NCBI GenBank assembly: GCA_023409995.1
Contig: JAEYQN010000129.1
Location: 1-60,191 of the forward strand
DNA: 60,191 nucleotides
From: Cyanobacteria bacterium OH_CBB_238
Lineage (GTDB): Bacteria; Cyanobacteriota; Vampirovibrionia; Gastranaerophilales; Gastranaerophilaceae
Reading direction: 5' to 3'
This document shows, piece after piece, positions 8,202-15,884 of this stretch. Within the stretch, counting starts at the first letter, position 1; the number at the start of each line of letters is the position of its first letter. Made by a program: the position numbers and the translations under genes. The notes below the pieces were generated by a model. That model saw only the letters and a program-made list of their open reading frames with translations, did no database searches and had not been told where the DNA came from.

Positions 8202-8378
8202 ATAATTTGCCTCCATAAAAATTGTTACTTATTGATTATAAACCAATTTAAAAAACTTTTAAACCTCTTTAATCCTATTTGTTAAATATTTGGCTATTTT
8301 TATTAAAAAATATTGAAATATTGATGTTAAAAAAAATCTACGAATGCTATAATAACAAGGAAGGTAATGGAGATTTAT

Positions 8379-9335
8379 ATGCAAAATTTTGCAATAGGAA
8401 TTGATTTAGGTGGTACAAAGGTTCTTACGGCATTGGTTGATAAAAATACCGGTGAAGTTGTGCATTTTGTGAAGAAAAAAACAAAGAAAGACAAAGGCCC
8501 TGAAAAAATAATTCACAAAATAATCAAATCTATACATGAAATTTTTGAAGAACAACACCTATCGGTAAAAGACATTTCTTCAATAGGCATAGGTGCAGCA
8601 GGACAGGTTGATAGAGAAAAGGGAATAGTTATAGCAGCACCCAATCTGGATTGTTTCAATCTTGAGATAAAAGCTATAGTAGAAAAAGAATTCTCAATTC
8701 CTGTATTCCTAGGTAATGATGTTGAAATAGCGACATTAGGGGAATTTCATTTTGGGGCAGGAAAAGGTTACAAAGATTTTGTTTGTATATTTGTAGGAAC
8801 CGGAGTTGGATCAGGTTTGGTTCAAGATGGCCTTGTAAGAAGAGGAAGCTCTGGAACTGCGGGAGAAATTGGACATATTATAGTTGATGTCGGTGGTCGT
8901 CCCTGCGCTTGTGGTGGTAATGGCTGTTTAGAAGCATATGCTTCTCGCTTAGCCATAGAAAAAAGAATTGTTGGTGCTTTAAAAAAGGGAAGGACTTCAG
9001 ACATAACAAACTATCTTGAAGAAGGAAAATCTATAAAAACGAGTATGATAAAAAAGGCATTAGATAATCATGATGAGTTAGTGACTCAAAATATAGATGA
9101 AGCAGCAGAATATCTAGCCTGCGGTCTTGCCAGTGTTATTAACTTTTATAATCCAGGACTAATCATTCTTGGGGGTGGGCTGATTGATGCTATAGACTAT
9201 TTTTATAATAAATCCGTGAAAATTGCTAAAGCAAAAGCATTACCGACTCCATCAAAAAACATAGAATTTAAGAAAGCTCAATTGGGTGACTTTTCTGGGG
9301 TGATAGGTGCTGCTATTTTGCAGGAGTATCAATAA
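8379..9335 (+). CDS. ROK-family sugar kinase (glucokinase-like)
   Basis: About 318 residues with the ROK hallmarks: N-terminal phosphate loop IGIDLGGTKV, the GNDVEIATLGEFHFGAG region with the catalytic Asp, the GTGVGSGLV loop, and a zinc-binding CACGGNGCLEAYAS motif. ROK kinases phosphorylate glucose, N-acetylglucosamine or related sugars with ATP; this looks closest to glucokinase. An ATG at 8367 is also in frame, but GGAG ending six bases before 8379 favours the second ATG, which also gives the usual short N-terminus. TATAAT at 8348-8353 is a likely -10 box. The gene's end overlaps the following minus-strand gene by 23 bases. Confidence 0.88.
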   Translation: MQNFAIGIDLGGTKVLTALVDKNTGEVVHFVKKKTKKDKGPEKIIHKIIKSIHEIFEEQHLSVKDISSIGIGAAGQVDREKGIVIAAPNLDCFNLEIKAIVEKEFSIPVFLGNDVEIATLGEFHFGAGKGYKDFVCIFVGTGVGSGLVQDGLVRRGSSGTAGEIGHIIVDVGGRPCACGGNGCLEAYASRLAIEKRIVGALKKGRTSDITNYLEEGKSIKTSMIKKALDNHDELVTQNIDEAAEYLACGLASVINFYNPGLIILGGGLIDAIDYFYNKSVKIAKAKALPTPSKNIEFKKAQLGDFSGVIGAAILQEYQ

Positions 9336-9696
9336 GAGCTGACGATTGACAGTAGTTGTGCTTATGATTGTAATCATCTAAAGATTTGGCTAAGTCGCTG
9401 CAGGTGTAGTCCTTATTTAGTTCAACCAATTTATTTAATTCTTTTTCACTGTGGGTTATTTTATTTAATTTTTTTAATATTTCTGCTTTTTCATAAAGAA
9501 TTTGAGTATTATATTTATCAAATGGTTCTATCATTTTCAGATACTCAAGGGCTTTATCGTATTGATTATTGGTTGAATATAATGAGGCAATTTCCAAATA
9601 ATCCAGCACAGTATCCCCCGTGACACAAATTTGTGAAAAACAGGGGATACAAATTAATATATATGTTAATACGGTTATCGCTCTTTTATGACTCAT
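9313..9696 (-). CDS. Small exported TPR-like protein
   Basis: 127 residues. An N-terminal signal peptide (residues 1-21, TVLTYILICIPCFS) is followed by two to three degenerate tetratricopeptide-like helical pairs (LEIASLYSTNNQYDKALEYL and the ILYEKAEILKKLNKITHSEKEL region). A Cys in the signal region could make it a lipoprotein, but the lipobox is not clear. The start overlaps the end of the preceding hybrid-cluster-like gene by 11 bases, so it is probably the last gene of that operon. TPRs usually bind proteins; a periplasmic adaptor role is inferred only. Confidence 0.6.
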   Translation of the reverse strand: MSHKRAITVLTYILICIPCFSQICVTGDTVLDYLEIASLYSTNNQYDKALEYLKMIEPFDKYNTQILYEKAEILKKLNKITHSEKELNKLVELNKDYTCSDLAKSLDDYNHKHNYCQSSALIDTPAK

Positions 9697-11308
9697 AACC
9701 TGTTTGCTTCAATATTGTATGTAAATCGTCTTTCGGGTTCCCTTTCATATATTTAACATCAAATATATCGTTCAGACCTTTTATTAGTGATGGATTAACT
9801 GCTGTTGGGCAACAATTTCCAAGGTAAATGCTATTTAGTCCAAGTGCTTTTAAATTTAATATGTGAGATATTGTTTGCATATTACACTGGGTTAAAAACA
9901 CGGATATTTTATTTAGCTCTTCTTGTGAAATTCTCTCAACAATAGTGTTTAAAATATAGTAAATAAGAGAATATCCATAGAATGAATCTAAGTGCCAAAC
10001 ATTGTCCTTTTTCTTATCAAATGAAAGCGAGATTGTGTAACAATCATCTGGAATACTGTCAATTAAGGAGTCTATATAAAGGTCTTTTGTTGGGTATTGA
10101 CTGATCAAGTCAACTATAAATAAATGCTTAATTTGATTTGTTTTTAATTTGTTTAATATTTCATTTAGTTTTACAGTTACTTCTTCTTTATTATACCCAA
10201 CCTTTAATTTTCCTATTTCGACATCATGTTTAAATCCTTTCGCTTCTTTTGCGGCTTGAATTAGAGGGGCCAAATCATTATTTTCTATTTTGGATATGCC
10301 AAAAGCTGAATGAGAATCAGATGTAAATATTCGTCCTCTTATTATATCAACATTGGGTTGAGAATTTTTTGAAATAAGAATCGCTCCAGGAAATGAAGCA
10401 AAATCCATTTGAATATTGTTAGAGCCTCTGTGAAAATGACCGGTTAAATTTGGATATTGCTGAATTTTTTTTAAGCTATGGGCAATTAACATTTCGTTGT
10501 GAGTATAAACTCTTATGTCCTCATTCTCTGTGGCTTTTAAGACTTCTTCCAAATCTTTTATAAAGTGACCTGAGACAAGAATAGCATGGCCTTCTTTTAA
10601 ATCCAGAGACACTTCTTTTTCATTAATACCATCGTATTCTTCCAAAAATACTTCTCTTAGTTGTTCCATTATTTTTAATGTTACTTTGCTGAATTCGTTT
10701 ATTTTTGCTAGCCATTTTTCGTCTGGCGTTGTTGGAAAGTTTGTTGTATTTAATAATTTAATTACAGCATCTTTGCTTTCCTCACATTCTCTTCCGTAAT
10801 TTTCTATTTCTACTAAGTGTAAACAAGCGTTTTTAATTAAACTCATCATGACTTCATATAGTGTTTTTTTATTTTCAGAAAGAATGGTGTTTTTTATAAT
10901 TGATTGTCTTTCACCTTCGTTTATTGCTGAAATTATATCGAATGTTCCTGCTTTTAAGTCATAGGATGGCTTTAATGGTTGAAAGGTTGTACCGTGCTTC
11001 TGGCATACACCATAGTACTTTTCTTCAAGAATTGTTCTATCTTCTTTTATTTCTTCTATTATTTCTTTAAATTCGTCTCGCTTAAAGTCCATATTTACAA
11101 AAACTAAAGAAATGTATTGAATTACCTTGTTTCTAATTTCGCTTGTATCAATGGATAGATCGGAAAGTTTAACGATATAGTAAGCGATGTGTTTTAATTC
11201 ACATAGCAATAACTCTTTTAACGACAAAATCGAAGGGTCAAATGAAAAAACACTTGGAGAGTTCCCTTCGTTACAAATTGGATTATCATAATTAAAAAAT
11301 ATACTCAT
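9686..11308 (-). CDS. Hybrid cluster protein (hydroxylamine reductase/prismane) homologue lacking cluster ligands
   Basis: 540 residues, about the length of hybrid cluster protein (HCP). The middle aligns by eye with HCP: ILVSGHFIKDLEEVL (HCP VSGHDLxDLExLL), VYTHNEMLIAH (VYTHGEMLPAH), YPNLTGHF, FPGAILISKNS (FPGPILxTTNC) and RIFTS. Of the seven hybrid-cluster ligands known from Desulfovibrio HCP, only the His (H248) and first Glu (E272) remain. The four Cys positions become S316, I402, F430 and G445, and the second Glu becomes N476. The N-terminal Cys set for the 4Fe-4S cluster is absent. It should therefore hold neither cluster and cannot be a normal HCP. It follows a glutaredoxin gene and precedes a secreted TPR protein. 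Confidence 0.75.
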   Translation of the reverse strand: MSIFFNYDNPICNEGNSPSVFSFDPSILSLKELLLCELKHIAYYIVKLSDLSIDTSEIRNKVIQYISLVFVNMDFKRDEFKEIIEEIKEDRTILEEKYYGVCQKHGTTFQPLKPSYDLKAGTFDIISAINEGERQSIIKNTILSENKKTLYEVMMSLIKNACLHLVEIENYGRECEESKDAVIKLLNTTNFPTTPDEKWLAKINEFSKVTLKIMEQLREVFLEEYDGINEKEVSLDLKEGHAILVSGHFIKDLEEVLKATENEDIRVYTHNEMLIAHSLKKIQQYPNLTGHFHRGSNNIQMDFASFPGAILISKNSQPNVDIIRGRIFTSDSHSAFGISKIENNDLAPLIQAAKEAKGFKHDVEIGKLKVGYNKEEVTVKLNEILNKLKTNQIKHLFIVDLISQYPTKDLYIDSLIDSIPDDCYTISLSFDKKKDNVWHLDSFYGYSLIYYILNTIVERISQEELNKISVFLTQCNMQTISHILNLKALGLNSIYLGNCCPTAVNPSLIKGLNDIFDVKYMKGNPKDDLHTILKQTGYES

Positions 11309-11328
11309 AGTCTTATACCTATCAATTT

Positions 11329-11598
11329 CTACTCATCCTTTAAAAGCGTTTGCAATTCCTCCGTCTCAATGAGCTTTTCAAGATCATCGCAACCGCCCAT
11401 ATGTTTGCCACCAATTATTATTTGTGGCACTGTTACAACACCTTTAATGTTGTAGTAATCTCCAAGTTCTTTTCTATAGACGTCTTCATTTTCTGTTATA
11501 TCTATTTCTTTGAACTCAATATTTTGTTCTTTCAAAAGTTCTTTTGCTTTATGACAAAAAGGACAATAATTAACTGTGTATATTTCTACTTTTTTCAT
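11329..11598 (-). CDS. grxC: Glutaredoxin
   Basis: 89 residues with the full glutaredoxin fold: KKVEIYTVNYCPFCHKAKEL with the dithiol C-P-F-C active site, the TVPQIIIGG cis-Pro glutathione-binding loop, and HMGGCDDLEKL. Such proteins reduce disulfides using glutathione or an equivalent thiol. An extra Cys lies in the GGCDD motif. The start has a GCAGGGA upstream. The gene is first in an apparent operon with the hybrid-cluster-like and TPR genes; 20 bases separate it from the next. A hairpin covering its ribosome-binding region separates it from the upstream TPR gene. Confidence 0.92.
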   Translation of the reverse strand: MKKVEIYTVNYCPFCHKAKELLKEQNIEFKEIDITENEDVYRKELGDYYNIKGVVTVPQIIIGGKHMGGCDDLEKLIETEELQTLLKDE

Positions 11599-11608
11599 AA
11601 TAAAAATC

Positions 11609-11648
11609 CCTGCGAAATAACTGTATTAATTATTATTCATTCGCAAGG
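11609..11648 (-). terminator. Possible terminator or RBS-sequestering hairpin ahead of glutaredoxin
   Basis: CCTGCGAA (11609-11616) pairs with TTCGCAAGG (11640-11648) around a 23-base loop, with one bulge. On the minus strand the stem is followed by GATTTTTATT. It could end transcription of the upstream TPR gene. The 3' arm also contains the glutaredoxin Shine-Dalgarno, so it might control translation instead. Confidence 0.4.
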
Positions 11649-11674
11649 TTTTTAAATTACACATTAGTTTAATA

Positions 11675-12448
11675 TTAAGAAGTAATCCTTTTGATAAGAT
11701 TAGAGATTGTTTCTTTTTCTTCTTCTGGGAGATCAAACTCGATATAGTCATTGAAATATTCAATTGCGTCTTGATTATCGCCTCTTGCCATAAAGAGGAT
11801 TCCTAATTTTTTGTAAGAAGGATGAAATTTCTCATTTAGAGCAATCGTTTTTAAATGATTTGAGATGGCCTTATCTATATCATCATTGGCTTCGTAAGCA
11901 AGTGCCGTTTGATAATATATTAATGGATTACTGTCTATCTGCTCCAGTACGCTCTCATAGCAAGAAATAGCATTGTCGTAATCGCCTAATTCAAAGTGTG
12001 CATTTCCTAAATCCCAATATGCATCTATATTTTTTGGTGAAATGTCAAGAATTGAATTTAGCTGATCTATTGCCATATCAAATCTTGAATCTTCAATGTA
12101 GAATCTTGCGAGGCAGTGGCTCAAAACTATATTATCAGGAATAAGCGATACTGCATTTTCTAATAAATTTATTGCATCTTCTACTCTTCTGTTTTTATAG
12201 TATATGTCAGATAGATTTACATAAGTTTCAACGTTTTTAAAATTATTCGATAATGCTTTGATATAATAATCTTCAGCAGATTCATCATCTGCCATTTTTG
12301 CATAGCATAATCCGATGTTGTTAAGTATTCTCGCATCATCGCTATTGTCTGTTAATGCTTCTTCAAAATGTTTTATTGCTTCTTCAAATGCTTGTTTTTT
12401 AAAGCATTCAAGAGCTTTTTCAATTTTTTCGTCCATTTTATTTTCCAT
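11675..12448 (-). CDS. Tetratricopeptide repeat protein
   Basis: 257 residues made almost wholly of TPR units, about six and a half. Typical units include GLCYAKMADDESAEDYYIKA, AFEEAIKHFEEAL and LGNAHFELGDYDNAISCYES, with the canonical Gly/Ala/Tyr/Pro positions. There is no signal peptide or membrane segment, so it should act in the cytoplasm as a protein-binding scaffold. The start could be the first ATG or the one four codons on; neither has a strong Shine-Dalgarno. It is divergent from yebC with 54 bases between them. Confidence 0.85.
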   Translation of the reverse strand: MENKMDEKIEKALECFKKQAFEEAIKHFEEALTDNSDDARILNNIGLCYAKMADDESAEDYYIKALSNNFKNVETYVNLSDIYYKNRRVEDAINLLENAVSLIPDNIVLSHCLARFYIEDSRFDMAIDQLNSILDISPKNIDAYWDLGNAHFELGDYDNAISCYESVLEQIDSNPLIYYQTALAYEANDDIDKAISNHLKTIALNEKFHPSYKKLGILFMARGDNQDAIEYFNDYIEFDLPEEEKETISNLIKRITS

Positions 12449-12502
12449 AAATTTATATTACAATAAAATACAACAATATCAAATATATGAAGGAGTTAAA
12501 TA

Positions 12503-13252
12503 ATGTCAGGACATTCAAAGTGGTCTACAATAAAACATAAAAAAGCCAAAGTTGATGCCCAAAGAGGTGTTGCTTTTCAAAAATTCTCACGAGAATTAAT
12601 CGTGTCTGCCAAAATGGGTGGGGCTGATCCAAATTCCAATTTTAGATTGAGAACTGCTATTGAACGAGCAAAAGCGGCAGGATTACCAAATGATAATATT
12701 AAGAGAGCTATTGAAAAAGGTGCTGGTGGGTTAGGCTCTGATAATTATGAAGAGTTAACTTATGAGGGTTATGGTGCCGGGGGTACCGCTATTTTTATAG
12801 AAGCAATGACTGACAACAGAAATCGAACAGCAGGTGATTTGAGAAGCTATTTTACTAAATTCAATGGAAACCTTGGAGAAAGCGGTTGTGTAGGTTGGAT
12901 GTTTAAGCAGGTTGGTCAGATTGTCTTTGATCAAAAATTAGATTATGAGCAGTTGTTTGAGGCTGCTATAGAAGCAAATGCTCAAGATGTATTAGATGAA
13001 GATGATGAATTTCTGGTAATAACATCTGTAGAAGATTTACAATCTTGTGCAGAAGCTCTTGAAAAATCAGGATTTGATGCAAAATCTGCAGAAGTTATAA
13101 GAAGGCCTGAAAACTCCATAGAGGTTAATGACCCTCAAACTGCAACTCAAATATTAAAGCTTATGGATAGACTTGAAGAACATGATGATGTTCAAAATGT
13201 TTACTCAAACTTTGACATTTCAGATGAAATTATGGAGAAAATAAATTTATAA
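12503..13252 (+). CDS. yebC: YebC/PmpR family protein
   Basis: 249 residues, full length, beginning with the family signature MSGHSKWSTIKHKKAKVDAQ, then GLPNDNIKRAIEKGAG and YEGYGAGGTAIFIEAMTDN. Older work describes the family as transcription regulators; later work links it to translation of proline-rich stretches. A strong GAAGGAG lies before the ATG. The gene has no operon partner. Its mRNA would run into the short antisense-strand small gene downstream. Confidence 0.95.
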   Translation: MSGHSKWSTIKHKKAKVDAQRGVAFQKFSRELIVSAKMGGADPNSNFRLRTAIERAKAAGLPNDNIKRAIEKGAGGLGSDNYEELTYEGYGAGGTAIFIEAMTDNRNRTAGDLRSYFTKFNGNLGESGCVGWMFKQVGQIVFDQKLDYEQLFEAAIEANAQDVLDEDDEFLVITSVEDLQSCAEALEKSGFDAKSAEVIRRPENSIEVNDPQTATQILKLMDRLEEHDDVQNVYSNFDISDEIMEKINL

Positions 13253-13254
13253 TT

Positions 13255-13398
13255 CTATGTTGAAATAGCTGTATAAAGATACATAGAACATATAAGAAAT
13301 AAACTAGCAACAAGCCAGCAAATAGTCACTGGATGTTGATTGGCAATTATATAACTTATAGATAGTTTTTTAGTTTGGACTTCTTGCAAATTTCTCAT
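13255..13398 (-). CDS. Small membrane protein, 47 residues
   Basis: This short frame has a near-perfect Shine-Dalgarno (AGGAGG, plus-strand 13406-13411) seven bases before its ATG. The N-terminal half is hydrophilic (MRNLQEVQTKKLSISY), and residues about 25-44 form one membrane helix (VTICWLVASLFLICSMYLYT). I do not recognise it. It converges on yebC, whose stop is two bases away. The strong ribosome-binding site and amphipathic-plus-membrane layout make it likely real despite its size. Confidence 0.55.
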   Translation of the reverse strand: MRNLQEVQTKKLSISYIIANQHPVTICWLVASLFLICSMYLYTAIST

Positions 13399-13478
13399 AA
13401 CTAATCCTCCTGATTCTTATTCTACATAGTTCTAGGAGAACATATATCGGCTAAATGAATTAATTTATACAAAAGAAT

Positions 13479-13504
13479 AGAGGGCTCGAATTTTCGAACC
13501 CTCT
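13479..13504 (-). terminator. Intrinsic terminator of the SLH-domain gene
   Basis: AGAGGG-C-TCGAA pairs with TTCGA-A-CCCTCT around a two-base gap. On the minus strand the odd pair is a U-G wobble and the stem is followed by ATTCTTTTG. It lies just beyond the SLH gene stop. Confidence 0.75.
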
Positions 13505-13526
13505 TTCTTGTTGAAAGGAAATTGTA

Positions 13527-15548
13527 CTATCTTGTTGTTTGACAACCGAATGCGATTGTAACTTTTTCTTTTGGGTTGATTGAGGAAACTTTCATTCCTT
13601 TTGGATCAACCAAGTAAGTTAGTTCATCACCAGTGTATTGGAATATACCCATAGTTCCAGATAATGCTGTTCTTGTTACATCAACAGGCGCTGTAACTAT
13701 TTGTTTTCCTACGTCTTGGTAACTTCTACCAGCTGCCTTGAATTGACCGGTAAATAATTCGCCAGTGGCAACACCAAAGCCTTGTACAGAGTTGTCAACT
13801 GCGTTACTAGCTGTGACAATTGCACCACCAACTGTTCTACCTACGTTACCTAACAAGCCACCAACCCATGTGAATGGAAGTTGAATTGTTCTTACGAATC
13901 CGTTAGGAGCTTTTACTTTGTTTACTTGGGCAGAAAGTACTTGTTGAGGTAGATCTGCTTTACAATCTCCATATTGGATTGTATCGAAAGATAATCTTAT
14001 AGCACCTTGATCACATTTTGTTGGTCTTACAACTTCAAGAACTTTACCATTAACTCTTGACCCACAAGGGTAGCTAACGCCGTTAATTGTAACTTCTTCA
14101 GTTGTTTCAGCTGCGAATTGGTCTCCAATGTGAGCTGCCTTAGCGGTTACATTATCCTTAAATGCAAGTTGTAATGTTGGAATTTTTACGACATCAGTTT
14201 TTTCCATATAAGCAGCGCCGCCGGCACATCCACATCCTGCAGATGCCGTTGCTTTATCTACACTACTGTAGCCTAATGCAACTCTGACATTTTCAAGCAT
14301 AGAAGCAATTTCTGCACGATTTGCATCTTTGTTTGGTGCGATTAATGATGGACTTGGCGCATCAGATAAAGCACCTGCTTGAATAGCTTTAGCTACAGGA
14401 ATTTTAGCCCAATCAGGTACATTTGATGCATCACAGTATTGGTTTAGTATTTCATTAGCTTTACATTCATCCATTGGGCAATTGATACCTTTTGAAAGAA
14501 TAGTAAATGCTTCAGCACGGCTAACAGGTTCATTTGGTTTGAATATATCATGAGGATATCCAGCCATCATACCGTTAGCTACTGCGTTATTGATAACTTT
14601 ATTTGCCCAGTGATGTTTTGGTACATCTTTGAATGACTTTTGTGGGCAAGTCATTTTGTCATTTAGGTTGAATCCTTTTACAACAAGTGAAGCCATTTCT
14701 GCTCTTGATACAGGTAGATTTGGTTTAAATGTTCTATCAGGGTAACCAGCAATGATATTATTTTCAGTTAATTTGTTGATGTCACAACCAGCCCAAAATC
14801 CGCTAGGAACATCTTCAAAAGCACTCACTAACGGTGCTGCTGCACCTGTAGGAGTTGAAATGTCAAAAGGAACAAATGACTTTTGAATTGCTTCTAAACT
14901 TGAATTTGTGTGAATCTGTACAGGACATCCTGCTCCGTCAAGTTTTGCAGGATCTCTGCTTACAGGAATACCACTCATTGGGCTATAGCTGCCACCATTA
15001 AGTTCTGGTAAAGAGGCTGCTGCTCCAGTACAACCACATTTTTCTCCGACAGGAACACCTGGAGAGATGTATGCTGCTGCGCCAGTTACCCCTGTGTTTG
15101 TTGATTCACCTATGTATAATCCATCGCTATGTTCACCTATTAATTGGTTTTCGCCATAGATAGCATTTGGGTATGCATAAGTTTGCTGTTTGTGTTTTTC
15201 ATCTTTACAGCTAGGGCAGATAGCACATGCTGGTGGAGTTGGACAGTCACAAGCCGGTGCCGGTGGGCAGTCACATTTTGTTGGACTTGGTTGGCAAGGG
15301 CATGCGGCTCCTGTTGTACATGGGTCTATCTTTGGTTGTGGACAACTACAGTTGTCGAAGTCTGATAAACAGCTTGGGCAAGTTGCCGTTTGTGGTGTCA
15401 CAGGAGTTGGGCATCCAGACAAAGGGCAAGCTGCCAAAGTGCTTGTTGACGGGTCAGTTGTCAAATCTTGGGTAAGACCCGCGTAAGCAGTGCTTGCCAT
15501 AATACCTATTGATAAAGCAGCGGCAAGCGTAAATTTGTTGATATTCAT
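13527..15548 (-). CDS. Secreted cysteine-rich SLH-domain surface protein
   Basis: 673 residues. A signal peptide (1-23, cleavage after AYA) is followed by a Cys- and Pro-rich region (about 40-115) with 16 cysteines, many as CxC or CPxC. A Gly/Ala-rich linker follows. Next come three SLH repeats at about 243-293, 305-355 and 370-425; the first two are canonical (AGYPDRTFKPNLPVSRAEMA), the third weaker. A beta-rich C-terminal region ends the protein. There are about 30 Cys in total. SLH domains anchor proteins to the cell wall or to peptidoglycan-linked polymer. The number of cysteines suggests disulfide cross-linking on the outside. A strong AAGGAGG and its own terminator suggest high expression. 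The exact role is unknown. Confidence 0.85.
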   Translation of the reverse strand: MNINKFTLAAALSIGIMASTAYAGLTQDLTTDPSTSTLAACPLSGCPTPVTPQTATCPSCLSDFDNCSCPQPKIDPCTTGAACPCQPSPTKCDCPPAPACDCPTPPACAICPSCKDEKHKQQTYAYPNAIYGENQLIGEHSDGLYIGESTNTGVTGAAAYISPGVPVGEKCGCTGAAASLPELNGGSYSPMSGIPVSRDPAKLDGAGCPVQIHTNSSLEAIQKSFVPFDISTPTGAAAPLVSAFEDVPSGFWAGCDINKLTENNIIAGYPDRTFKPNLPVSRAEMASLVVKGFNLNDKMTCPQKSFKDVPKHHWANKVINNAVANGMMAGYPHDIFKPNEPVSRAEAFTILSKGINCPMDECKANEILNQYCDASNVPDWAKIPVAKAIQAGALSDAPSPSLIAPNKDANRAEIASMLENVRVALGYSSVDKATASAGCGCAGGAAYMEKTDVVKIPTLQLAFKDNVTAKAAHIGDQFAAETTEEVTINGVSYPCGSRVNGKVLEVVRPTKCDQGAIRLSFDTIQYGDCKADLPQQVLSAQVNKVKAPNGFVRTIQLPFTWVGGLLGNVGRTVGGAIVTASNAVDNSVQGFGVATGELFTGQFKAAGRSYQDVGKQIVTAPVDVTRTALSGTMGIFQYTGDELTYLVDPKGMKVSSINPKEKVTIAFGCQTTR

Positions 15549-15565
15549 ATTTTTCCTCCTTGTAT

Positions 15566-15593
15566 AAGAAACGTTACAGGCAAACGATTTCTT
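15566..15593 (-). promoter_or_regulatory. Leader hairpin upstream of the SLH gene RBS
   Basis: AAGAAA-CGTT pairs with AACG-A-TTTCTT around ACAGGCA, giving a 10-bp stem with one bulge. It lies 5 bases upstream of the Shine-Dalgarno of the SLH gene, in its presumed mRNA leader. It may stabilise the mRNA; there is no other evidence of function. Confidence 0.35.
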
Positions 15594-15790
15594 ACCTATT
15601 TCCCTTTTAACTCTAATAATCTTACGTGTTTCTTATGCATCAATTATGATGGTGAAAATGCTTATTATTCATTACCATAAAAGGTTATCCTGTCGGGCTA
15701 TTTGTATTTTTATTAAGCTCTAATAATTATAATATGATTGCGTTTTAGGTCTTTTTTTGACCGTCTAAAAAAATATTTATTTACAAGGAT

Positions 15791-15819
15791 TTGGCAAAAA
15801 TTAGGTTAGGGTATATTAT
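15791..15819 (+). promoter_or_regulatory. Sigma70-type promoter of the leuA-like/leuC/leuD operon
   Basis: TTGGCA (15791-15796) and TATTAT (15814-15819) are separated by 17 bases. The predicted start near 15826 gives a leader of about 59 bases before the ATG. Confidence 0.65.
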
Positions 15820-15884
15820 AGATTCATTAAAATACATCTAGCTTTTTTTCATTAGTAATAACGACTTAGCATAGGAGCCTTTGT

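Larger units (their letters stand above)
15549..15884. other. Divergent intergenic region between the SLH gene and the leuA-like operon
   Basis: 336 bases without a gene. It holds the SLH leader with its Shine-Dalgarno and a hairpin at 15566-15593, a GGTC-T7-GACC inverted repeat near 15750-15765, and the plus-strand promoter at 15791-15819. I see no small frame with a credible ribosome-binding site. Confidence 0.6.

Noticed and set aside
15144..15486. Overlapping plus-strand frames opposite the Cys-rich part of the SLH gene
   Set aside because: They arise from the repetitive Cys/Pro codons of the real minus-strand gene; the SLH gene has a signal peptide, three SLH repeats and a strong ribosome-binding site.
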